A stretch of DNA of 64,000 bases, from contig CM041465.1 in NCBI GenBank assembly GCA_023213395.1, forward strand, positions 108,817,741-108,881,740, given 5' to 3'. Positions 56,009 through 64,000 of this stretch are shown piece by piece. Positions within the stretch are counted from its first letter, which is position 1; every line of letters starts with the position of its first letter. The position numbers were made by a program, and so were the translations under genes. The notes below the pieces were generated by a model, which saw only the letters and a program-made list of their open reading frames with translations, made no database searches and was not told where the DNA came from. Origin of the DNA: Cycas panzhihuaensis. Taxonomy: Eukaryota; Cycadophyta.

Positions 56009-57177
56009 CTAGTGCGGCGACTGGCTCCTCGACTCATGCGGCTGCCTCCTCCTTTGGCACTCTGCCAGTTGCTGGTACCTCCTCCTCTAGTACCTCCTCT
56101 ACTAGGGCCTCTTTCCTCGCTGAGACTGGCTCTGCTATTGCCTCTCCGGATCTCCTCATGATCCATAGCCTGCGGGACCGTGTCACTGGCCTCCTACTCT
56201 CCTCTACAGTCCCCGATGGATCTGCCTCTTTGCCAACAGTCCCAGATGGCCCTGCTCCTCCTCCTACTATCCCTGATGGACCTACCTGTCCTGTAGGTCA
56301 TGATGGGTTAGCCCCATCTCCTCCATCTCTGCCATCATCATCACTTGGGAGCACCCCGACTCAACCTGCCTCGTCATCACTATCCTACCTCACTGCTCTA
56401 TATAGGTCTGCTATAAGGTCTGTCATAGTGAGGAGGTCCAACGATGTAGCCTCCACTAAGCATCATACATGGGCTTGGTCCTCTGTCCCTCTCAGTTTAG
56501 TTTACCACTTGTGGACCATCAAGGCCTACTCTACAATGGGGTGTAGTCCCCCGGCTAGTGCCACTGCTCCAAAATGACCAAAGAACCAACACTATAGCAG
56601 CTATATTATATGATCCTCACGACTTGTCATCCTGATAGCGTCTAGCTGTGCGACAAGGTTTTCCGCTATCAGGGTAGCCCAGTCCATCCTCTCGCCGGCC
56701 TCGCAACGATGCACTACATCCATCCATCCCCCAGGGATGTATCTATAGTTATGTTTCTGGAAAACCCAGAACAAAATACATAGAGTAATCAATTTCCTCA
56801 CACGAGGAATCCCTGAGATGACCATAGCTTGGAGAGGAACCCTGAAATGTCGATGCCTCTCTATGTGCTACCTCATTACTAGGCAGCGCTCCCAGTGCTA
56901 CCAGGCTCCCAGTTGTCGGCACTCCTAGTATCTGCCTGATGTCCCTCGGTATCACTGTCACGTCTCCCACCTAAGGTAGGTGGAAATCATATCTCCTCCG
57001 GTCCCAATGTGACACTATGTCGATCAATAGCCTCTGGTCTGACATGTATTGAGGTGTCTTCATGACCTTTAGCAGGCCACACCTCTGTAAGACTCCCTTG
57101 TCCTCCCAGGACATCATCTCTATGAAGCTCAACATCTCCATCCCTATATTCTCTTAGTTGTCTACTATGATCACACC

Positions 57178-57222
57178 CTGCAAACACCACCAAAAACTAG
57201 TCAAAACCTAGCTTGCACTCAC
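57178..57222 (-). other. possible short intron, C2 antisense gene
   Basis: Donor AG/GTGAGTGC and acceptor GTGTTTGCAG/GG, but only 45 nt, shorter than usual plant introns. In A1 and A2 the acceptor (TGCTTACAG) is kept and the donor is not, so a different upstream donor may be the true one. Confidence 0.3.
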
Positions 57223-57311
57223 CTCTTAGTCTCCAGGCTGTCTCTCCGCTCTGTCTGATTGAGATTTGGGGCCCTTTAGGCCCTTATCTTCTTTTTTTTG
57301 CAGTGTTGCCT

Positions 57312-57417
57312 TCACACTGCACCAAACTTCGTGGTACCATGGAGTTTGGCCCCAGTCCCGCAGTCATTGGGGCCCTATAGCAAAGATCGTCGCACCGCGA
57401 TGTTTGCCGCAGTGTAA
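57312..57417. repeat. C2 palindrome pair in antisense gene 5' region
   Basis: The first dyad is CCAAACTTCGTGGTACC with ATGGAGTTTGG; the second is GCAAAGATCGTCGCACC with GCGATGTTTGC. Same half-site as the U3 palindromes. Confidence 0.7.
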
Positions 57418-57680
57418 ATGGCACCCCCCCAAAAAGGGGGGTTTTCTGCCCAAAAAAATAAAAAAATTCTTCTGGGTGGGCCCCTGTAGGGTCCACCAGG
57501 ACCAGGGCTGCCTAATGCCTTGGTTCTGCCACTTTCTGGGTCTAATTAAGACTTTAAGAGGTCATTTTTCGCCCATATAGGGCCTAAAAATTACAAAAAA
57601 GTAATGAACTTAAAACTTTGAGATGGGCTAGGTTTCATAGGATCCATTCACTAGATCTAGCCTGACTGTCGTTATCTTGG

Positions 57681-58365
57681 TCTCGTGGTCTCGATGGCTG
57701 TCTATACGCTCTAATCTAATGGTCTGATCTCCCTCTGCATGCCTCTGAAGTCAGGTGGCGCTTCACCGCATAAGGGAATGGCTCTGGATTCTCTTGAGAG
57801 CCTGTGAAAATAAATTTATTTTCTGTACAAGTTTCCCTATATGGGCGAGGGCCCCGATGGGTACTATCTCTGTTTTAGCTCTCGTGACAGCCCTCTAGAC
57901 CAGTTCGCATCCTTGATCACCTTTGCCTTCTGGCCCTGTCTCCCATTGCGCTCTTATAGCCTCTGTTTCGCTCTTTCCTACGGGTGCATTTATGGCATTT
58001 TGCCAATGCACTTTTTCGTAGGGCCCTTCCATCTCGTTTTGTGTGCCACCTCATGCATGCCTGAGTTTATACTCATTTGACTCGTTTCACCATCCTAGAC
58101 CCATTTCTGTAGCTCTTTTCTGCCCCTGGGGCCTCTAGAGGGAATGCTCCCCCCCGTTCAAGGGCATGTTTCACTTTTTGAAGCGATCTTTGGTACCCCA
58201 GGGCGCCCTTTCTCTGCCAACTCCCACGTAGTGGTCGGATAGTCCGCTCTCATCCTTGAGTAGCCTCATTGCTGGGTCCTTCTACCCTTCACGGGCATTT
58301 ATCACTTGCCTTTCGAGTCTCTTTTCGCTTCATTATTGTTTATTATTACTAGGACTTTTTGGTCA
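57681..58365. other. C2 region between antisense gene and second RNase H
   Basis: Equivalent to the A1/A2 antisense promoter region. The minus-strand TATA box is degraded (CCCATATAGGG). No other feature seen. Confidence 0.45.
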
Positions 58366-58745
58366 CCCATGTCTCTCTACATTTTTACTGATGGCGAAAG
58401 CCACAGTAACCCTGGACCTTCTGCTGCTGCATGGATTCTTCGCAGCCTCTCTGAACACAACTTCCTACACTCTGGAGTCATCCTCCCAGAGGTGACCAAT
58501 AATAAAGTTGAGTACATAGCTATTATTGAAGCTCTCACTAATGCTCTATGTTTCCATCATGGACCTATCATCTTGCTTTGCGACTCTCAGATTGTGGTGT
58601 CCCATCTCACCCAGGTTTACCAAGTGCGATACCCCCACCTAAGAGCCCTTGCTTCGACCGCTAGATCTCTCCTAGCTTACTTTTAGTCTGTCAATATTTG
58701 GTATATTCCTCAGGCCCTTAATGTTGAGGTAGATAGTCTCATTCA
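58366..58745 (+). pseudogene. C2 second (Tat-type) RNase H domain downstream of integrase
   Basis: All four catalytic carboxylates of a type I RNase H can be placed: Asp in IFTDGESHSNPGP (58390-58392), Glu in NNKVEYIAII (58510-58512), Asp in LLCDSQIVV (58582-58584) and Asp in NVEVDSLIHL (58732-58734). The only break is a TAG at 58684-58686. The G-x-x-x-N-P-G-P loop and N-N-x-x-E-Y block are hallmarks of the cellular or archaeal-like RNase H carried by Tat elements in addition to the gypsy RNase H. From memory that domain usually sits next to the first RNase H, before integrase. Here it lies about 3.7 kb past integrase, on the sense strand, beyond the antisense PMD gene. Confidence 0.85.
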
Positions 58746-59199
58746 CCTCATCCTTAAGCATCACCTCCCTCTTCTTATTGATCGTCCCTGAGACTTATCT
58801 GGTTGCTCTGTCACCCGAGTCCCAAGCCATCATGCTCATCATCCTGCGATCTGTTCGCACCTCCAAAACCTAACCGCTGATGAGGTTAAACTATGGTGAC
58901 TACCAGTTTTGTTCACTCATCTCTTCTACTTGATCACACATATCCCTTTACGTCTTTTGCGATGGGGGTAATCCCCTCATCCTTCTTCTCTCCTAGTCAA
59001 TTCCCGAGTGGTGCATAGGTAGCCCCTATGTGGTCTTCACCTGTACCCTCATATCCACACGTTCTGCCATGACACTCACTGGCACCTTTGACTACTATTA
59101 CGATCTTGATCTATATATCTACATACACATGTGCTACTGATAGTTATGTTGTCAGCATTCTCCATCGCACCATGCTTTCGAACGGCGAGGCTCTGCTGC
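58746..59199. other. C2 tail between second RNase H and polypurine tract
   Basis: Decayed continuation, similar in A1 and A2. An HLQNLTADEVKLW-like reading near 58860 suggests that coding once ran on, but I recognise no domain. Confidence 0.45.
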
Positions 59200-59210
59200 C
59201 AAGGGGGCAG
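59200..59210 (+). promoter_or_regulatory. C2 polypurine tract
   Basis: CAAGGGGGCAG abuts the TGTTTCCCAG start of the 3' LTR. Confidence 0.8.
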
Positions 59211-61979
59211 TGTTTCCCAGCTTTTGGGAATGGATATGGAGAGGTTGACTTAGGTAAGTGCAGGTATGTTTCTCACCTTATTTTTGCTTTTTGTGAGGAG
59301 TATTCACCTACATGCTATGTTTTTCGTAGATGGTTTGTACCATCTACACTTATTTAGCCTATGACGACTATAGCGGGGGCACACTCCCAGTGAGTGTGAC
59401 ACCCCGGTGGCTGCATCGCTTCCCGTAATTTGCCCTGCTCCCCTTAACACTCACCTGATTCATATGATGATTCACTCGCATGTTGATTCATTACTATTTG
59501 GCCTCCTTATTACACCCTTGACTCCCATGATTGTCTTTCTTATGGCTTTTGGTATGTTGCTTGCCCCTAGGTAGGTGGGCCCGTCCCCTGCCGGACTCTT
59601 AGAACATTGGTCCACAGCCTTGGTTGGCTGTTTGGGCCAGTTTAGTCTTCTAGTCCTGCACCACGGCAAAATTTGCGGCACCGTGAAGTTTACCATAGTA
59701 CTACGAAGTTTCCTATGGTACGACTATTATAATTTATTTTTTAAAACTGCTGTAGCAATTCTCATATTTATTGTAGAATTACCACGTGTTTTTCATCCCA
59801 CCTCAGTTCCAGTCGAGCCTTAATCACTCGATTAGGGTTGAGGATAAGTATTTAAGCCCATCTTAACTCATTTTTAGGATCTTTTGGCTCTCTTTTGAAG
59901 GATTACCGAGGAAAAATGCCCTGCTGTCTGCTCTCTTTTGCTGCTCTGCTATATTTCTAAGACCTGTAACTGCTCTTCAGCGCTCAACTCTCCTTTGGCT
60001 TTGCTGTGACATCTTCACAGCTCATTGCATGCCTTGGAGAGAGCCTCCTTAAGGAATTTTTAGGGTCTCCTTGCCCAGGTAGTCACCAAGTGGTCTCAGA
60101 AGCAGGATTTCCTCCATCCATCTCAGCAGGGGCTCCATACCTGCTACACTCCAGCCTTTCCTCAGATTTTCCATACTCTTCTCAATAGGCTTTTGCAGAG
60201 GCAAATGCCTCCCACCTTCTCTAAAGGTATTTATTGGTTTAAAGTCCTTCCTTTGTCTAGTTTATGCCTAGTTTTATATGTTTTTTACTAGTTTATCTTA
60301 TCTTGTTTCAAGGATTAGTTCTTTCCTTGTCCTTAGACTTTTTTTCCTCTATTGTTTAGGCCTCTTTTCCTACATTTCACGCCCAGGACAGTGGCCAAAG
60401 AGGGCTCCATAAGGTTTAGGATAGAGTTGGGTGGATTCTGTACCACCTTAGTGCTCCTTAAGAGGCTCCTGCCCTCCAAACCTTCCTCTTTGCCCTCGTG
60501 CTATTCCTAGAGTGGGCAAGGGATTAGAAGGCTATTTCCAACCACTAAAATCAGCATTGGCACCTATTGCAGTGTTGGTTTGCAGGCTTATTTCCCTCAT
60601 CCAGGCAATGCATAAGCCCCGGTTACTCTTCTTAGCTCAACCCTTCTCTCAGTGGGTTGGTTTGCTTCCCATAGTACTCTGGCTCATTGAGGGCTTCTTT
60701 GGGCTCTTTTGCACCTCTGCTACCCCAATTTCCAGCCAGTTGTATAGCCATACCCTCACTGCCTTGTGGCTTCTTAAGGGAAGTAGGGTTTCTCTTTATA
60801 GGAGGTGGGCCACTCTGAGGCTTACCTATCTACTCACCACTCATTTGAGTAGTTTTTACTATAGATTATTGCTACAACCTTGTGATTCACGAGCACTAAC
60901 ATATATGTATAGAGATTTATTTTTGGTATATGTATATATGTATTATTGGAACTCCACCTTATGTTGCTAGCCTCTTTTCTCTGGAAAGGAATATTTGCAC
61001 TTACTTGCAGGTACATGGAGGACGCGAGGGACTTCTCCCTTTCTCTCCCTCTTATGGGTAAGTGTATGCACTTGTATTTTATTACAACATTTCATTTCTT
61101 GCTATTATTTTCCTTTTCTTTTTTGGAACTTTAGTGTTGCTTTCTGGGGAAGGTAAGGAAGCCCCATGCTTTACCCTACTACGACCCCTCTTTTGTCGTG
61201 CTTCGTAAGAGCGATTTGGATACCTTGTGGGAGCGTTGTATCTTCAATCGCGTGTTTATTATGGGTATGTGTTCTCGCTTCATTTCACTTTCTTTCTTTT
61301 AGAAAGATTTTACATGGTAGTACTTAGACCACATAAAAGGAAAAAGAAATCAACTCTCTTTGTTGTTTACATTTCATATGTTATATCTTATACACTACAC
61401 CTATCGTAGGAAAGGGTTTTAGGAAGTTCTTCCCTTCAAGCTTTTCCTTCATCTTGTAAACTTCACCTTTGCCCTCTTGGCTTGTCATATTTGGTTTAGT
61501 CTACTTGCGTGTATCTTAGCACCCTCTTTTCTCTTGATTGCTCTTTCAAAGAGGAGGACTCTTGATCGATCGATCGTTCTCACTCCCTTTATTTTCCCTC
61601 GGTCTCCTCCGCCTAGTCGAGTGACTGAGAAGATCTTAACCGTAGGCTATTCGCCTACTTTACCTCTATGCATTTCCCTCCGCTGTAGGGAAACCTTCGA
61701 GGGATTCTCTCCCTTCCTTTCGGGCCATCCAAGGGTGGGAGGACTCTTCTCCAAGATCTATCCAGGCTACTCTTCTGCCTCACCTCTTCCTAGTTGAAGT
61801 GGGGAACCACCTTTAGGTAGTTGGGTGCTATTCGCAGGTCCCGAACTTGTGCTGTGGTGCACGGGGTGCCCTGCATGGTACTTACCTTACTTGTAGGTTC
61901 CTATCTACACTCGATAGTGTCATCGATCATCCTCACTATCCCTACGTAGCTAAGTGGTTATTCCATAGACGCGCATCCA
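59211..61979 (+). mobile_element. C2 3' LTR (2769 bp)
   Basis: TGTTTCCC to GCGCATCCA. U3 block 59658-59855 with the palindrome (59658-59724), a CACGTG motif, the third inverted repeat and TATTTAA (59849-59855). Followed by the target-site duplication ACTTC and the resumed D2 gag. Confidence 0.92.
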
Positions 61980-63844
61980 ACTTCTAACAAACAAATCCAG
62001 AAAGTTGCTCAAGATTCCCTCCCTAGGAATGGTAACGCCCAGTCCTCTCAAGTGAGGAAGACAGATTCTTCACTTGAGAAGAAGTTGTATTCCATTCATG
62101 GGGAGTGCTTTCATGATGACTTGTGTTGTAGGGCCCAGCATCTCGGGGATGCCCCTTAATGTGATTCATCCCCTAAATAGGCCTCAAGGCCTAATCTAGA
62201 CTAACCGGTCCATAAGGATCCATTCCCCAAACATCGGGAACCTGATCGTAATACTCAGCTCAAAAATAATCGGAACCAGGGAAGATCCCCGAATTTTCGT
62301 ACTTCCTGCGATAAAGGGAAGGGCGCCTAGAATTCATCCTCTTCCTCTCGTTCCCCTGACCAATGCACTCCATCACCTTCATGGTCCCGGAATAAGGGAA
62401 AGAAGGTTGTCCAATTGCTTGAAACCATTCCATTGTATGTCTTAACCCGGTCTCAAGCTGTTAAAGAGGCCACCGGTGCCTCTTCATCCACATCTCACCT
62501 TGATCCTCTTCCAGAACCCCCTACGCTTCCCAAGACTACTCCCATATGCTTTGGCCGTTACGATTTTTGAAGGGCGTTTATCCAACCTATGAATGGGAAG
62601 CCCTTCTCTATCATTGATGAGCTCCACGCCATCACTGTGGGGATGTCCTTGATGGATGTCTTGAGAAGTTGCCCTTAGCAACGTGCCCTTCTTCTTAAAG
62701 CTTTTGGTCAATAGGATGCTTCCATCCATAGGGTGGGTGCTACCTCCCATGGACCACCTGTCATCTTATTTGATCCCAGAGATCTCCTATCTCCCAGTAA
62801 GTAGGAGAAGCTTTTGTATTACCCATTCGTCATTACCATTGACACTCCTGATTTTATCATAAAGAGGACCACTATAGATAATAGATCTTCAGTTAATGCT
62901 ATGCCTACGTGTATGCTCAAAGAGCTAGGCATAGTAGCTCTTGAGTCTGTCCCTTGGAAATGCTAAGGGTATGATGGAACTGAGAAGTCCTCTTTCGGGA
63001 CAGTCTCCCTTTCCCTCACCTTGGGAGGGAAGACCGTTTCTGTCAAAGTTGTTGTACTCGATATCGATGTGGAGTACAACCTCTTGTTAGGTTGACCATG
63101 GCTCGGCCAAATGGGAGCAACCTACTCCATGCGTTGGGGGCAACTTAAATTTGTCCATGAAGGATGAGTTAAAGTTGTCACCTATGAGCTTATGCCATCT
63201 CACACCTCTCATCCAGCCTGCTAGGCTGTCTTCAATGATGAAGATAGCGATCCTGAGGAGGCTACCCCTTCCGTGGGACCTTTGTTTTAGGAGACCGACC
63301 TTCATCAGTTGGCCCATATGCCATGTCATGAGCCAAATCTAGTCAGGTTTACCCCTATTAGTGTAGGTGGTTACGGTTACTTAGCCATCACGAGTGATTC
63401 AGAGTTGGATAGTAAGGGTTATGAGCCCTCTCCTCGATGCGTCACCCTGGTTTCACGAGCACCTAGGGGGATATCTCGATCAAATATTCCTACTCCTCTT
63501 CATTCCACATTGGCTCCCGATCTATTGGTCCTAAACCAGCCACTTATTTCACCTTCTCGGCCTCCTCAAGTAGTTTCACGTAGGCATCCACATCGACGAA
63601 CCACTCATAGAGGCACTTCTTCTTCACGCTCTAAATCCTTACCTCGGACTAGAGCCACTCCTACTCAGATATAACCTTGCCACGCGATCTGTCATGTGCT
63701 AGGTCCATTACACTCATCTAGTTTTGACCATAACGAGTTTACTGGGAGGCCTAGCCACACTGGGCCTACCCTTCGTCACTTATCTCCTATCCTGCGTATG
63801 ACTACCCCTACCCCTATGGGGTCTAAGCACACCTCTTTCTTTCT
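61980..63844 (+). pseudogene. D2 gag C-terminus, protease and linker, resumed after C2
   Basis: From 61980 the reading TSNKQIQ continues D2 gag. A Cys/His region KKLYSIHGECFHDD follows, with the first Cys of the C-element motif replaced. Then come the linker (LTRSQAVKEATGAS, GMSLMDVLRSCP), the protease with active site IDNRSS (Asp at 62877-62879; Gly changed to Arg) and VEYNLLLG near 63071-63094, and an Arg/Ser/Pro-rich linker open at 63309-63674. Stops are frequent. No RT follows. Confidence 0.78.
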
Positions 63845-64000
63845 TTACACTCTGAAATGAACCTAAACTACCACCCTAAACTTGTTCGCATTCCCCCTAG
63901 CCTTAGGTGGAATGGATAGCTTAGGTCCTTATTCTTTTTGGTTCCTTCCGTAGGACCCTTGTTCCCTCTTTCTTGGGAACCTTGCCTCCCTATTTGGGCA
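63845..64000. mobile_element. D2 post-integrase spacer joined directly to the protease linker
   Basis: GAAATGAACCTAAACTACCA and the following bases match 10009 onward in A1 and 54697 onward in C2, sequence that in those elements lies after integrase. So RT, RNase H and integrase (about 3 kb) are absent from D2. The window ends in the left arm of the conserved hairpin. Confidence 0.75.

Larger units (their letters stand above)
55316..57680 (-). pseudogene. C2 antisense plant mobile domain gene
   Basis: Minus strand from about 57680. The A-type start ATG is ATA here. The PMD N-terminal half lies near 57140-56930: MSWEDKGVLQRCGLLKVM, QYMSDQRLLIDIVSHWDRR, YDFHLP, VGDVTVIPRDIRQILGVPT. A frame change near 56860 and loss of some bases follow. 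The reading resumes with ISGIPRVRKLITLCILFWV, YIPGGWMDVVHRCEAGE, MDWATLIAENLVAQLDAI and CWFFGHFGAVALAGG, ending in Gly/Asp-rich sequence and an Arg-rich C-terminus at 55316. The plus-strand frame 55777-56577 (266 codons) is its shadow. The gene's presence at the same place in the independent elements A and C shows that it belongs to the family and was not a chance insertion. Confidence 0.78.
45086..61979 (+). mobile_element. Element C2: complete 16.9-kb Tat-like retrotransposon
   Basis: 5' LTR, primer-binding site, gag, protease, RT, RNase H, integrase, antisense PMD gene, second RNase H, polypurine tract, 3' LTR and target-site duplication are all present. It lies in D2 gag. The two LTRs differ by very roughly 8-10% in their first 400 bp, so the insertion is old. 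Coding frames hold about ten stops between RT and integrase end alone. It is the only element here with both LTRs and is the reference for the others. Confidence 0.92.

Noticed and set aside
55777-56577. 266-codon plus-strand Pro/Ser-rich open frame
   Set aside because: It lies opposite the Gly/acidic and PMD coding of the antisense gene; the low-complexity composition is the complement of that frame.
54660-59200. Envelope-like gene in the 3' region
   Set aside because: No sense-strand frame with signal peptide and membrane segments; the region holds the antisense PMD gene and an RNase H instead.
1-64000. CRISPR arrays, bacterial operons, tRNA or rRNA genes, plasmid origins
   Set aside because: Repeats are kilobase-scale LTR copies, the proteins are plant retrotransposon types, and no tRNA or rRNA signature was seen by eye.

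Overview
This window is nuclear DNA from a land plant, probably one with a large, transposon-rich genome. Nearly all of it is nested, decayed LTR retrotransposons, and I see no intact host gene. The family signature is a Ty3/gypsy Tat-like polyprotein: a protease with a D-N-G-S active site, RT, RNase H, an H2C2/DDE integrase and a second RNase H. LTRs are about 2.7 kb and elements about 17 kb. The plant assignment rests on the plant mobile domain (PMD) gene, the Tat lineage and the Ty1/copia remnant. I cannot name a species.

Layout, left to right. 1-2550 is a Tat-type LTR on the minus strand, cut by the window edge. 2551-6084 is AT-rich and holds a minus-strand Ty1/copia RT/RNase H remnant. 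Element A1 (6085-17262) has lost its 5' half but keeps protease to integrase, a minus-strand PMD gene, a second RNase H and a 3' LTR. 17263-17521 is a scrap of an older LTR. Element D1 (17522-22285) has a 5' LTR, primer-binding site and partial gag, interrupted by element C1 (22286-31615: 5' LTR, gag, protease, RT, RNase H, most of integrase). At about 31615/31616 the C1 integrase is fused to a second copy of the A integrase. From there A2 (31616-40073), the LTR scrap (40074-40331), D2 (40332-45085) and C2 (45086-61979) repeat the order. C2 is complete with two LTRs and a near-perfect 5-bp target duplication. D2 gag resumes at 61980 and runs to the window end, skipping RT to integrase.

The main structural event is therefore a tandem duplication of about 22.8 kb (8812-31615 and 31616-54393). 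The copies look 2-4% divergent by eye and the junction lies at non-equivalent integrase positions. It is younger than the C insertion, whose two LTRs differ by roughly 8-10% in the stretch I compared.

The most interesting biology is the region between integrase and 3' LTR. An antisense PMD gene with its own TATA box, start codon and intron-like gaps sits there, followed by a sense-strand second RNase H domain, far from its usual place. A GC-rich palindrome built around GGTACC recurs in the U3 region of every LTR and twice near the 5' end of the antisense gene, which suggests shared regulation. All reading frames carry stops, so every copy here is probably dead. Most stops fit C-to-T decay of CAG, CAA, CGA or TGG codons.
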